Source: Thermodesulfovibrionales bacterium
GTDB lineage: Bacteria > Nitrospirota > Thermodesulfovibrionia > Thermodesulfovibrionales > UBA9159
Length of the DNA stretch: 32,566 nt
Reading direction: 5' to 3'
Assembly (NCBI GenBank): GCA_035686305.1
Contig: DASRZP010000138.1
Span: forward strand, 1 to 32,566
Below, piece after piece: positions 6,884-14,578 of this stretch. Position 1 is the stretch's first letter. Each line of letters starts with the position of its first letter. A model generated the notes under the pieces. It was given only the letters and a program-made list of their open reading frames with translations. It did not search any database and was not told the DNA's origin. The position numbers and the translations under genes were made by a program.

Positions 6884-9466
6884 CTAACGCGTGCGGGAGA
6901 AGATCTTCTCCACCCGCACCCCCTTTCTCTCATCCTCTTGAAAATTCGGACGCAACGGAGCTGTCTGGGCCGCGTATTGAACAGCATAGAAGGGGTCGGT
7001 CCACCCGTTGTTCCACCCGTGCATGCCGGTCCTCGTTATTTCGAGCTCCTCGGCCGGAACCTGAAAAATGGCAGGTATAAGCTCTCCGAGTCTGACCTTT
7101 GAGTCAGCGTGTTCAACGGCAAGAATCCTGGCAGAGCCCTCACCGGTAACGAACCCATCAACGAGCATCTTCCTTATATCAACCTGCGTTATCGCGCCGT
7201 TTGCCCTCCTTCTCTCGATCAGAACAGTATCCTTTGCCAGAAAATCCTCTACCATCTTCGGATCAGGACAGCGTATCTCGTATTCGTATCTCGAGATGAA
7301 GCTGTCGAGGGAGGGTTCATTAAGGGCGACGACCCGCGCGTCTTCAACGCGTAGTCCTTCGGGAAGACTGCCATTGAGGGTGTCCCTCAGGTCGGCAACA
7401 GCAACGGGCCTCTTGACTTCGAGATCGAAATACTCCCTCAGGCCGCTCACACCGACGCTCAACGGAGGCCCAAAGGAGACGCGCGGTGAGGGATGAAATC
7501 CCTGTGAATAGACGAGGGGAATGTCCGCCCTTCTCAAGGCACGGATAAAGGTGGTCATCACTTCCCTGTGAGAGAGGTATCTCATGACCCCGGTCTTTGA
7601 AAAAAGAATCCTGATCCTTATAACCCGAAGGGGGGACGCAGAGATGGGGGTCTGGAAGGGAAATGACTTGTCTGCTGTCTTCGAAAGTTCCCTTTCTCCC
7701 CATCCCCCTGTCTCAGCACTGGTACACTGCAGTCCGCAACCGTAACAGGTCTTCCGGCAGTCCTCGGTCTTCTCGCAGGAAAGGGCCTTCTGAAGTTCAT
7801 TCCAGAGAAAATCTTTCCTGATGCCGGTACGGATCTTCTCCCACGGCAGCACATCGCCGTATGCATAAGACCTCTGTGCGTACTCATGGAGATCGATTCC
7901 GCTATTCTCAGCAGCCTTCTGCCACTTTCTGAAATCGAAGGTCTCGGTCCATGCGTCGAGCCTGCAACCACCTTTCCAGGCCTCCTCGATCAGGTCGGAA
8001 AGCCTGCGGTCCCCTCTCGAAAAGACGGCCTCAAGGAGACTCATCTCGGTACTGTGACCCTTATAGGTCATCTTCTTCCCCGACAGGCTCCGCCTGAGGT
8101 ACTCCATCTTCTTCTTTATCCTCCCGATAGGCTCCTGGCCACACCACTGCATAGGGGTATGAGGTTTGGGGACAAAGGGTGATATGCCGATATTCACATT
8201 CACGAATCTCCTCGTGTATCCCTTTGCTGTCTTGAGAGCCCTGAAAGCCATTTCGGGAATAGCTTCGATATCCTCGTCCCTTTCCGTGGGCAGACCGACC
8301 ATGAAATAGAGCTTGATCGTCTCCCATCCCTCTGCAAAGAGGGCGTGCAATGCCCTGTCATAGTCCTCTTCAGTAAAGTCCTTGTTGATCACCATCCTGA
8401 GCCTGTCTGTGGCTGCCTCAGGCGCCATGGTAAAGCCCGTCTTCCTGACGGTCTTTATCTCCCTCAGCACTTCCTGACTGACCGCTCCCACCCGCAGCGA
8501 CGGCAGAGAGAGAGAGACTACCTTATCGGAGAGACTCCTATTCAGTTCTTTCACGAGGGGCAAAAGGCATCGGTAGTCGCCTGCGCTGAGAGATGTAAGA
8601 GAGACCTCCTCATGGCCCGTTTTTCTGAGGGCCTCAGCCACGATCTCGAGGACCTTGTGCGGACTCCGCTCACGCAAGGGCCTGTAAATCATGCCTGCCT
8701 GACAGAATCTGCAGCCCTTTGTGCACCCCCTTGAGAGTTCTACGGTTATCCTGTCATGGACAACTGAAGTATACGGCACAACAGGAGACAGCGGATAGGG
8801 AGCGTCATCAAGGGATGTTAGGTATCTCCTCCTTATGGGGGGCTGAGGCATGAAGCCATGTACGGCAGGTACGTACACTCCCTCTATCGCCGAAAGTCCC
8901 CTGAGGAGAGAGTCTTTCTTTCCATCTCCTTCAATCTTCCACCGATAGAAGGCACCCACAATCTCCTTTGCCCCTTCTTCTCCGTCACCAACCAGAAAGG
9001 CATCAACAAATGCAGACATCGGCAAGGGATTTACCGTGCATGGGCCGCCGGCGATAACGAGGGGTTCCCCTCCCCCCCTCTCTTCAGACCGTATCGGTAT
9101 GCCGCCCATGGAGAGCATGTTCAGGACTGTCGTATAGGAGAGCTCGTACTGGAGACTGAAGCCGACGATATCAAATTCCCTGAGCGGCCTCTTCCCCTCA
9201 AGTGAAGCCAGGAGGATGCCTCGTACCTTCATCTCCGCCTCCAGGTCTGTCCAGGGGGCGAAGACCCTCTCGGCAGAGGCATAAGGGATGTCATTGAGCA
9301 CGGCATAGAGTATCCTCAGTCCGAGGTGGGACATTCCTATGTCATAGATATCGGGAAATGCCAGGGCGACCTTTACCGGCGCATCTTTATAGAGAGCGTT
9401 TATCTCCCTGTTTACATACCTGCTCGGCCTTTCAAACCTCCCGAAATTCATAGTTAAGAATACCAT
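6884..9466 (-). CDS. Radical SAM protein, TIGR03960 fused to TIGR03936 (DUF2344)
   Basis: This is a large fused radical SAM protein of about 860 residues. The first third resembles a B12-binding-type Rossmann domain (PDIYDIGMSHLGLRILYAVL and a later VIAGGPCTVNPLP). The radical SAM cluster motif CTKGCRFC lies near residues 248-255 and coordinates a [4Fe-4S] cluster that cleaves S-adenosylmethionine. A Cys-rich link (CEKTEDCRKTCYGCGLQC) sits near residue 583, and the last 220 residues are the radical-SAM-linked DUF2344 domain, recognisable from LFSKTGVMRYLSHREVM and YSQGFHPSPRVSFGPPL. In many genomes the two parts are separate genes. The reaction is unknown; consistent linkage to rng suggests RNA or ribosome modification, which is inference. 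Starts at 9472 (GTG), 9466 (ATG, with AAAGGG upstream) and 9451 (ATG) are possible; 9466 is chosen for its binding site. Confidence 0.92.
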   Translation of the reverse strand: MVFLTMNFGRFERPSRYVNREINALYKDAPVKVALAFPDIYDIGMSHLGLRILYAVLNDIPYASAERVFAPWTDLEAEMKVRGILLASLEGKRPLREFDIVGFSLQYELSYTTVLNMLSMGGIPIRSEERGGGEPLVIAGGPCTVNPLPMSAFVDAFLVGDGEEGAKEIVGAFYRWKIEGDGKKDSLLRGLSAIEGVYVPAVHGFMPQPPIRRRYLTSLDDAPYPLSPVVPYTSVVHDRITVELSRGCTKGCRFCQAGMIYRPLRERSPHKVLEIVAEALRKTGHEEVSLTSLSAGDYRCLLPLVKELNRSLSDKVVSLSLPSLRVGAVSQEVLREIKTVRKTGFTMAPEAATDRLRMVINKDFTEEDYDRALHALFAEGWETIKLYFMVGLPTERDEDIEAIPEMAFRALKTAKGYTRRFVNVNIGISPFVPKPHTPMQWCGQEPIGRIKKKMEYLRRSLSGKKMTYKGHSTEMSLLEAVFSRGDRRLSDLIEEAWKGGCRLDAWTETFDFRKWQKAAENSGIDLHEYAQRSYAYGDVLPWEKIRTGIRKDFLWNELQKALSCEKTEDCRKTCYGCGLQCTSAETGGWGERELSKTADKSFPFQTPISASPLRVIRIRILFSKTGVMRYLSHREVMTTFIRALRRADIPLVYSQGFHPSPRVSFGPPLSVGVSGLREYFDLEVKRPVAVADLRDTLNGSLPEGLRVEDARVVALNEPSLDSFISRYEYEIRCPDPKMVEDFLAKDTVLIERRRANGAITQVDIRKMLVDGFVTGEGSARILAVEHADSKVRLGELIPAIFQVPAEELEITRTGMHGWNNGWTDPFYAVQYAAQTAPLRPNFQEDERKGVRVEKIFSRTR

Positions 9467-9593
9467 AAGCACAGCCCTTTTATCAGGAAGGCTTGCAATA
9501 CGTTACAGAACTCTGTGAGCATCCGCCAGCCTCTGCTGCCTTCGACGGGTGATACCCTTGACAGAAGAGAGAGACGGAGGCTTTAATAGATAC

Positions 9594-10382
9594 ATGAAAC
9601 CCCATGACATCAGTCGCGCAAAGGGATTTACGCCTCGCCCAATCATGCTCTTTTTCCTCCTGCTCTTCGTTGTCGCATCCTGCTCGGGGAAGAAGGATAT
9701 CAGGCCTGAGGACGAATTCAACGCTGAAAAATACCTTGCCCGGGCAAACGAACTTTTAGACAACAAAGAGTACGACAACGCGCGCAAGTTGCTCCTTGAA
9801 GTCAAGAACAGGGACCTCACGAAGAAATATGCCCCTGTTGCCCAGATGAGGATCGCCGACTCCTATCTGAAGGAAGGGGAAGTTGAACTCGCTACCGAAG
9901 AGTACAAGAAGTTCCTTGATCTGTATCCCGACGATAGAAGCGCTTCATACGCGCAGTACCAGATAGCGATGGCCTACTTTTCCCAGATCGAAAGCCCCGA
10001 TCGCGGGTTCGGGCCGGCAGCGAAGGCCCTTGAAGAGTTCGAGAAGCTGAAACGCCTGTTCCCGAGAAACCCTTATAAGGAACTTGTCGATCTCAGGATA
10101 GAGAGATGCAGAGACACGATTGCCGATTATGAATTTCTTGTGGGTGAGTTCTACTTCAAGAAAGGATCCTATCATGCTGCCCTCGGAAGGTTTCGCGGTG
10201 TTCTTGCAAAATTTCCCGATTACAAGAAAGAGCCCACCGTCCTTTACCATATGGCACTGAGCTATAAGAGGACGGGAAACAGGGAGAAGGCAGAGGAATA
10301 CTTCAATCTCCTCATCGGGAAATATCCCCATGACAGTCTCGTCAGAGAAGCGAAAAAGGAGCTTGTCTCTGCCGGCAAGTAG
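9594..10382 (+). CDS. bamD: Outer membrane assembly lipoprotein BamD
   Basis: BamD is the essential lipoprotein partner of BamA in the beta-barrel assembly machine; it is anchored to the inner face of the outer membrane. The 262-residue protein starts with a lipoprotein signal sequence and lipobox VASC, with Cys30 as the acylation site. The body is a row of TPR-like helical repeats: AEKYLARANELLDNKEYDNA, the ADSYLKEGEVELATEEYKKF repeat, a repeat containing AQYQIAMAYF, and LVGEFYFKKGSYHAALGRF. These match the BamD/ComL/YfiO pattern. The start at 9594 is preferred over the GTG at 9549 because it places a basic n-region directly before the hydrophobic stretch; the GGAGG upstream is 13 bases away, rather far. 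It is divergent from the radical SAM operon and overlaps the next gene by 53 bases. Confidence 0.88.
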   Translation: MKPHDISRAKGFTPRPIMLFFLLLFVVASCSGKKDIRPEDEFNAEKYLARANELLDNKEYDNARKLLLEVKNRDLTKKYAPVAQMRIADSYLKEGEVELATEEYKKFLDLYPDDRSASYAQYQIAMAYFSQIESPDRGFGPAAKALEEFEKLKRLFPRNPYKELVDLRIERCRDTIADYEFLVGEFYFKKGSYHAALGRFRGVLAKFPDYKKEPTVLYHMALSYKRTGNREKAEEYFNLLIGKYPHDSLVREAKKELVSAGK

Positions 10383-10950
10383 GTTCTCCTATCCCCTTTT
10401 CCTGGACTTGACTGGAAAAGAATGCATCATCGTTGGCGGCGGAAAGGTCGCGGAAAGGAAATGTTCCACCCTCCTGAAAACAGGGGCCGCCGTTACCGTC
10501 ATCAGTCCTGACCTCACGGTAACCCTGGGGAAGTATAAAGACAAGGGGTTGGTCCTCCATAAGCAACGGCTGTACAGAAAAGGTGATATAGAGACCGCCT
10601 TTCTCGTCATTGCCGCTACGGATTCCCAAGAAACGAACAGAAGGGTGGCTGATGATGCAACTGTTGCCGGCAAGCTTCTCAATGTCGTTGATACCCCTTC
10701 TCTCTGTAATTGTATCATGCCCTCTGTCGTCCGACGCGGTCTTCTTACCATAGCCATTTCTACGAGCGGGGCAAGCCCTGCAATGGCAAAGGCGATCAGG
10801 AAGGAGATCGAAGAGCTCTACGGACCCGAGTTTGCAAGATACCTGAAAGCTGTCAAGATGGTCCGCGATAAGGCGGTGGAAGAGATCCCCAATAAGAAAG
10901 AACGGGAGAGGTTCCTCAAGGGACTCATCGAAAAGTTCTTTGAGCGATGA
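10330..10950 (+). CDS. Precorrin-2 dehydrogenase / sirohydrochlorin ferrochelatase (CysG N-terminal type)
   Basis: The 206-residue protein is the Met8/SirC/CysG-N type enzyme that oxidises precorrin-2 to sirohydrochlorin with NAD and may also insert iron to give siroheme. The NAD-binding Rossmann motif IIVGGGKVAERK covers residues 33-44. Asp121 in NVVDTPSLCNCIMP occupies the position of the catalytic aspartate, and STSGASPAMAKAIRKEIE at 144-161 is the family signature of the dimerisation region. The methyltransferase half found in full-length CysG is absent. Its ATG lies 53 bases inside bamD in another frame, and no better start is seen after the bamD stop, so the two genes are probably translationally coupled. 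Siroheme is the cofactor of sulfite and nitrite reductases and is also an intermediate towards haem in anaerobes. Confidence 0.92.
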   Translation: MTVSSEKRKRSLSLPASRFSYPLFLDLTGKECIIVGGGKVAERKCSTLLKTGAAVTVISPDLTVTLGKYKDKGLVLHKQRLYRKGDIETAFLVIAATDSQETNRRVADDATVAGKLLNVVDTPSLCNCIMPSVVRRGLLTIAISTSGASPAMAKAIRKEIEELYGPEFARYLKAVKMVRDKAVEEIPNKKERERFLKGLIEKFFER

Positions 10951-11022
10951 CGGGGAGAACGGCGGAACCTTTGGCAGCTCTTGGCAGACTCAGCCGGTTC
11001 GGAAGATCGAGGAAACCTCCCA

Positions 11023-11051
11023 TTGATTTCCGCAGGCTCTTTGGTTACAAT
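11023..11051 (+). promoter_or_regulatory. Candidate sigma70 promoter for the ferredoxin
   Basis: TTGATT at 11023-11028, a 17-base spacer and TACAAT at 11046-11051 make a good vegetative promoter. Transcription would begin near 11058, giving a short leader with a strong AGGAGGTG ribosome binding site at 11069-11076, 7 bases before the start at 11084. Confidence 0.5.
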
Positions 11052-11083
11052 AAGGCACAAGAATTCTTAGGAGGTGATGTTCG

Positions 11084-11269
11084 ATGTACATGGTTACCGT
11101 AAATGCAGCGACGTGCGAGGGCTGCGAGGAGTGTGTGAATGTCTGCCCTCAGGGCGTGTTTCAGATGAAGGACGCTAAATCAGACCCCTACCAGACCGCA
11201 GAGTGTGTCTTCTGCGAAAGTTGTCTCGGGGTCTGTCCTACAAATGCTATAACGATCACAGAGATGTAG
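11084..11269 (+). CDS. Small 2[4Fe-4S] ferredoxin
   Basis: This 61-residue protein is a bacterial-type ferredoxin, a soluble low-potential electron carrier. It has two complete cluster motifs: Cys11, Cys14, Cys17 and Cys21 (CEGCEECVNVCP), and Cys41, Cys44, Cys47 and Cys51 (CVFCESCLGVCP). The spacing between the halves is slightly long (KDAKSDPYQ). An in-frame ATG two codons downstream is possible, but AGGAGGTG is best spaced for 11084. It has its own promoter and is followed at once by a strong hairpin terminator, so it is likely monocistronic. Its nearness to a siroheme enzyme and the DsrE/F/H-TusA operon suggests a role with sulfur or other reductive enzymes, but nothing in its sequence fixes the partner. 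Confidence 0.93.
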   Translation: MYMVTVNAATCEGCEECVNVCPQGVFQMKDAKSDPYQTAECVFCESCLGVCPTNAITITEM

Positions 11270-11287
11270 GATAGAGAAGAGTACAAT

Positions 11288-11324
11288 AAAAAAAGGGGAT
11301 TTCGAAAGGACATCCCCTTTTTTT
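11288..11324. terminator. Bidirectional intrinsic terminator
   Basis: A stem made by GGGGAT at 11295-11300 and ATCCCC at 11312-11317 is flanked by a run of A on the left and seven T on the right, so the A/T runs extend the pairing and give a U tract on either strand. It lies between the end of the ferredoxin gene (+) and the end of the TusA operon (-) and can serve both. Confidence 0.85.
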
Positions 11325-11382
11325 ATTGGAACGACCACAAGGCCTTTTCCGTTCCTCAAGCCTCTTATGCCGGTGCTACGAC

Positions 11383-11634
11383 TCAGCTCTTCTGAATATA
11401 CAGCTCCCAGTAGCCCTTGTCGTCGAGCTTTACCGATTCAAACTTGTAGCCCTGCTTCTCGGCAAATCTCGGAAGGGAATCTTCAGCCGAGGCAGGCGCA
11501 TCGCAGAGAATCTTGAGCAATCCTCCGCTCGGCAGTTTCTCCATGGCCTTCTTGGTCAATACGAGGGGGTATGGACATACCCTGCCGAGGACATCGAGGG
11601 TCTCCGTTGGTGCCATGCCGCTCAGTTCACCCAT
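11383..11634 (-). CDS. tusA: TusA-family sulfurtransferase
   Basis: TusA-like proteins carry sulfur as a persulfide on a conserved cysteine and pass it to DsrE-type partners or biosynthetic enzymes in the cytoplasm. The 83-residue protein has the signature CPYP with Cys20 as the carrier residue (DVLGRVCPYPLVLTKKAM), the Gly-rich turn PSGGLLKILCDAP, and the two-layer sandwich pattern of the family ending in WELYIQ. The ribosome binding site AAGGAGGTGAAAG is excellent. It is the last gene of an operon with three DsrE/F/H-like genes, 14 bases after the preceding stop, which supports a role as relay partner. In dissimilatory sulfur metabolism TusA works with DsrE/F/H; in other bacteria it serves tRNA thiolation or molybdenum cofactor pathways. 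Confidence 0.93.
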   Translation of the reverse strand: MGELSGMAPTETLDVLGRVCPYPLVLTKKAMEKLPSGGLLKILCDAPASAEDSLPRFAEKQGYKFESVKLDDKGYWELYIQKS

Positions 11635-11648
11635 GTTCTTTCACCTCC

Positions 11649-12062
11649 TTAAAAGAAGAGCAGATGGTTTGATGATTCCATCTCCTTCATGATATCACGA
11701 AAAGGAACGATACTGGCCTTCGTTTCCCCACCAATATCCTCTGCATCCATGACAAGGGAGTCTTCGGAAAGGCCGAACCGTTCCACATCCTCTTTGCATA
11801 TGAGGACCTTCAGGTCGAGAAGCAGGGAGTTCTTCAGGTGCTGCTCGATGCTCGTAACGCCATAGAAGTCCATGGCCTTCTGATTCTTGAGACAGTTTAA
11901 CACGCCGTCGCCGATGAATGCCACAACAGGTTCGACCATATCCCCGTCTTCAAGGTATATCTCGACGGTCTGGCTCGCGATCGCATGAGTCAGCGACAGT
12001 CTCGATGCCTCAGTCTTGTACGGCAGGGTCTTGACCATAAATGCGAGTTTCTTTGTCGCCAT
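11649..12062 (-). CDS. DsrE/DsrF-superfamily protein (DsrF/TusC-like)
   Basis: The 137-residue product belongs to the DsrE/DsrF superfamily, small cytoplasmic proteins that form hexamers in sulfur relays. The real start is at 12062, with GGGAGGTGATTAAT directly upstream; the longer open frame to 12323 is only the reverse reading of the neighbouring gene. The segment EPVVAFIGDGVLNCLKNQKA, followed by MDFYGVTSIEQHLKN, resembles the DsrF/TusC pattern of a hydrophobic strand, a GDGV turn and a helix. Cys residues are present at LNCLKN and LICKED. It starts one base after the stop of the DsrE-like gene. Assignment as DsrF rather than another DsrE paralogue rests mainly on order in the operon and general resemblance. 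Confidence 0.82.
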   Translation of the reverse strand: MATKKLAFMVKTLPYKTEASRLSLTHAIASQTVEIYLEDGDMVEPVVAFIGDGVLNCLKNQKAMDFYGVTSIEQHLKNSLLLDLKVLICKEDVERFGLSEDSLVMDAEDIGGETKASIVPFRDIMKEMESSNHLLFF

Positions 12063-12063
12063 A

Positions 12064-12426
12064 TTAATCACCTCCCATATGAAGGACTCTGTCCGCTCCG
12101 AAGCAGCTTGCGAGGTACCAGTCCATGCTGTGGCGCTGCCAGCCTTCCTTGGTATCTTCCTTTTTGTAGCCCCTTGCCTCTGCGCAGGCTTCACAGGCGG
12201 TCGCCTCGAAAGCGCCTGTCGCAAAGAGTTCCTGAAGTTTCTTCTCCAAGGCCGAGTAGTCTTTAAACGCCTTTTGTCCCTTCTTCGAAAGCATAGTGGC
12301 ATTCCCTGAAACCCACATGTCAACCTTGTGTCCTTTCTTGATCGCTGCTTCCGACAATTTCACGGCAAAGTCGAGGGACAATGAACCGACGAGGGATGAA
12401 AAACAGCCGATTGTCAATTTACCCAT
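12064..12426 (-). CDS. DsrE-family sulfurtransferase (DsrE/TusD-like)
   Basis: This 120-residue protein resembles DsrE/TusD. The N-terminal strand and helix LTIGCFSSLVGSLSLDFAVK are followed by KKGHKVDMWVSGNAT, the usual superfamily layout in which the first strand precedes a partner-binding loop. Cys78 and Cys81 lie in ATACEACAEARGY, the position of the persulfide-carrying cysteine in active DsrE; the second Cys makes a CxxC pair. The C-terminus ADRVLHMG also matches the family. A GGAGGATAT site precedes the ATG. It lies 9 bases after the DsrH-like gene and one base before the DsrF-like gene. It is the best candidate for the sulfur acceptor of the TusA partner downstream. Confidence 0.85.
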   Translation of the reverse strand: MGKLTIGCFSSLVGSLSLDFAVKLSEAAIKKGHKVDMWVSGNATMLSKKGQKAFKDYSALEKKLQELFATGAFEATACEACAEARGYKKEDTKEGWQRHSMDWYLASCFGADRVLHMGGD

Positions 12427-12435
12427 GATATCCTC

Positions 12436-12732
12436 CTATACCCATATCACTTTCTCGTATTCGGAGAAGATCAGGTCTACGAGATCGCTGTATGTTATCG
12501 ATTTGACCCTGCTGTCAATCAGGGCTTCCGAGAATCCCTTTGTCCGCAGGTCTTCTGAAAGGACATACAGGTTCGGTGTCTTGTCCAGAAGCGGAGAAGC
12601 CTTTCCGTTCTCTTTTACCGCGGCATGATAGACACCGTTGCTGACAAAGATTACACCGAGCTTATCAGCCGTTAATCGCGAAACGGTGTCGTCCATGTTC
12701 CTGAAGTCGCTGACAAGTATACCTAACTTCAT
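12436..12732 (-). CDS. DsrH/TusB-like sulfur relay protein
   Basis: The 98-residue product resembles DsrH/TusB, the small third member of the DsrE/F/H (TusB/C/D) hexamer. The start at 12732 has CAGGAGGTG upstream; the open frame continues 14 codons further back without support. The segment LGVIFVSNGVYHAAV matches the family strand and GVY turn, and the C-terminus ITYSDLVDLIFSEYEKVIWV has the typical end pattern of a helix and an aromatic-rich strand. No Cys equivalent to the DsrH cysteine is seen, so it may be structural rather than catalytic. It is the first gene of the operon and follows a good candidate promoter. Order H-E-F-TusA differs from the E-F-H order of classic dsr clusters. Confidence 0.78.
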   Translation of the reverse strand: MKLGILVSDFRNMDDTVSRLTADKLGVIFVSNGVYHAAVKENGKASPLLDKTPNLYVLSEDLRTKGFSEALIDSRVKSITYSDLVDLIFSEYEKVIWV

Positions 12733-12776
12733 ATCCAACACCTCCTGTGAATTTTTTGCGGGAGTGCACTGCAATG

Positions 12777-12806
12777 GTTATATCACTTGGAAGGGGAAAT
12801 TGTAAA
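12777..12806 (-). promoter_or_regulatory. Candidate sigma70 promoter of the DsrH/E/F-TusA operon
   Basis: On the minus strand TTTACA (12806-12801) is followed after 18 bases by TATAAC (12782-12777). Transcription would begin near 12770, leaving about 38 bases before the start at 12732. Seen by eye only. Confidence 0.4.
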
Positions 12807-12810
12807 TAAA

Positions 12811-12837
12811 AAAACCTTTATAAATTCATTAGGTTTT
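12811..12837 (-). terminator. AT-rich hairpin after the response regulator gene
   Basis: AAAACCT and AGGTTTT can form a 7-base stem with a 13-base loop, and on the minus strand the stem runs into a T tract. It lies just downstream of the response regulator stop. It is weak because the stem is AT-rich and the loop long. Confidence 0.35.
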
Positions 12838-12871
12838 GTTATAACTTAACCTCATGAGCCGCGATACTGCA

Positions 12872-14578
12872 CTAGGTTAAGTCTTCGGGCACAATATTCA
12901 GGTCTCTTACTTTCCTATGGACTGTTCTCCTGCTGATACCGAGGAGACGGGCTGCCTTACTCTTATTCCCTCCTGCCTTCTCGAGGGCCTGAAGGAGCGC
13001 TTGCTGATCAGTGTCCTTGGTATTGTTCAAAGAAGGCATGGGTGATCTGCTCAAATCCTTCAGCTCTGAGTCAAGGTCATCGACAACGATTATGTTCTGA
13101 CGGGACAGAATGAAGGCATGCTCTATCGCGTGTTCCAGCTCCCTTATATTCCCCGGCCAGGGATACTCCATGAAGATCTTCCGCACTTCTGAAGACAGCG
13201 CCACAATCTCTTTCCCGAACTTCCCGTTGAATTTCCTGATAAAGTGATCGACAAGGAGCGGTATGTCTTCACGCCTTTCCCTGAGGGGAGGCAGGGCGAT
13301 TTCGACTACCCGCAGACGGTAAAAGAGATCTTCCCTGAATTCGCCGTTCCGTACCTTTTGACGGAGGTCTCTATTCGTGGCCGCAATGATCCTCACATCA
13401 ACCTTGATCGGATTGTGATCGCCGACCCTCTCAAACTCCTTTTGCTGGAGGACCCTCAGCAATCGGAGCTGGGTCGCCGGCGATATGTCGCCGATCTCGT
13501 CGAGGAAGAGAGAACCGCCGTGGGCCTTCTGGAATCTTCCAGTCTTGTCATGGATCGCGCCGGTAAAGGCGCCCCTCACATGCCCGAAGAGCTCGCTTTC
13601 GAGAAGGTTTTCAGACAGGGCTGAACAATTAACTTTGACGAGGGGTTTCAGCCTTCGGCTTCCCCCGTAGTGGAGGGCTTCTGCAACGAGTTCCTTCCCC
13701 GTACCGCTCTCGCCCAGAATGAGGACCGTTGTTTCAACATCGGCAAGAGATTCAATCAGGGAGTAAACCCTCTGCATTGCCTGAGCTTTGCCGATGATGG
13801 AGTGGAACCGGCATTTTTCGATCAGGTTTCTCTCGAGATTCGCGAGCGACGTCTCATCCCTGGCAACCATGACGGTGCCGGAGAAGATATTCTGCTGTTT
13901 CAGAAGCCGAAAGGTGTTCAGGGTAACAACCTGTCCCGGACGGTCCTTGCGCTGGCATTCCAGGCGGTAGAACTCCACGGGCTCCTGCTCGTCGACGGTC
14001 TTTCTCACGGCATCAAGGCATGTCCCGCTGCAAAGCAACGGCAGAGCATCAAGCCGCTTCCCGATGACCTCCCGGGAGAATCCGCAGATCTCCTTTGCCG
14101 AGTCATTCAACTCTATCACCGATAATTCTTTGCTGACAGTGATGATCGCATCCCTTACGCTCTTGAAGATGGCCTCGAGATTCGACCGGTAGGATTCCTT
14201 CTCGCCAAGCAGTGCCTTGTGCTGGAGTGCCATTCTCGTAATTCGCAAGAGCGTCTCCTGATCCACCGGTTTCGGAATGTAGTCGAAGGCGCCGAGCCTG
14301 AGGGCATCGGAGGCAGAGTTGTGATGGGGATAGCCCGTTATCATAACAACAGGGCAAGAGGGGTCAACTGCCTTGATCTCCCGCAAGAGGTCTATCCCGG
14401 TCTTCCCCTCGAGGATGATGTCTGCAAAGACGAGGTCGAACGTTCCTTCCGAGATTGCCGATAATGCCTCATGGTAGTCTCGTGCAGCAGTAACTGCATA
14501 TCCTTTTTCAGAAAGAAAATGATCAAAGGTAAAACGGATGCTCTCCTCATCGTCAACAACAAGGATCCTTGATTTCAT
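12872..14578 (-). CDS. Sigma54-dependent NtrC-family response regulator with PAS domain
   Basis: The 568-residue protein has four parts. Residues 1-120 are a receiver domain with acidic Asp9/Asp10, phosphorylation site Asp53 and Lys103. Residues 130-245 look like a PAS domain (LEAIFKSVRDAIITVSK, ELNDSAKEICGFSREVIGK) and hold a CSGTC cysteine pair at 183-187. Residues 258-490 are the AAA+ domain with Walker A GESGTGKE (289-296), the sigma54 contact loop GAFTGA (336-341), Walker B GGSLFLDEIGD and the R-finger region (FREDLFYRLRVV). The end is a Fis-type helix-turn-helix (NKSKAARLLGISRRTVHRKV, 538-557). It should activate sigma54 promoters after phosphorylation. It lies 85 bases after the histidine kinase gene in the same operon, so the two are likely cognate. 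I found no convincing sigma54 promoter upstream of the adjacent DsrH/E/F-TusA operon. Confidence 0.95.
   Translation of the reverse strand: MKSRILVVDDEESIRFTFDHFLSEKGYAVTAARDYHEALSAISEGTFDLVFADIILEGKTGIDLLREIKAVDPSCPVVMITGYPHHNSASDALRLGAFDYIPKPVDQETLLRITRMALQHKALLGEKESYRSNLEAIFKSVRDAIITVSKELSVIELNDSAKEICGFSREVIGKRLDALPLLCSGTCLDAVRKTVDEQEPVEFYRLECQRKDRPGQVVTLNTFRLLKQQNIFSGTVMVARDETSLANLERNLIEKCRFHSIIGKAQAMQRVYSLIESLADVETTVLILGESGTGKELVAEALHYGGSRRLKPLVKVNCSALSENLLESELFGHVRGAFTGAIHDKTGRFQKAHGGSLFLDEIGDISPATQLRLLRVLQQKEFERVGDHNPIKVDVRIIAATNRDLRQKVRNGEFREDLFYRLRVVEIALPPLRERREDIPLLVDHFIRKFNGKFGKEIVALSSEVRKIFMEYPWPGNIRELEHAIEHAFILSRQNIIVVDDLDSELKDLSRSPMPSLNNTKDTDQQALLQALEKAGGNKSKAARLLGISRRTVHRKVRDLNIVPEDLT

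Noticed and set aside
9558-9587. TTGACA with TTTAAT 18 bases later, just before bamD
   Set aside because: As a promoter it would start transcription almost exactly at the chosen start codon and would cut off the upstream ribosome site; more likely chance, unless translation starts at a later codon.
12063-12323. N-terminal extension of the DsrF-like gene
   Set aside because: The extra 87 codons are Arg-rich and antisense-like and lie over the DsrE-like gene in another frame; the start at 12062 has an excellent ribosome site.
12733-12871. Sigma54 promoter upstream of the DsrH/E/F-TusA operon
   Set aside because: A TTGCA is present on the minus strand, but the GG expected 10 bases further upstream is missing, so control by the adjacent NtrC-type regulator is not supported.
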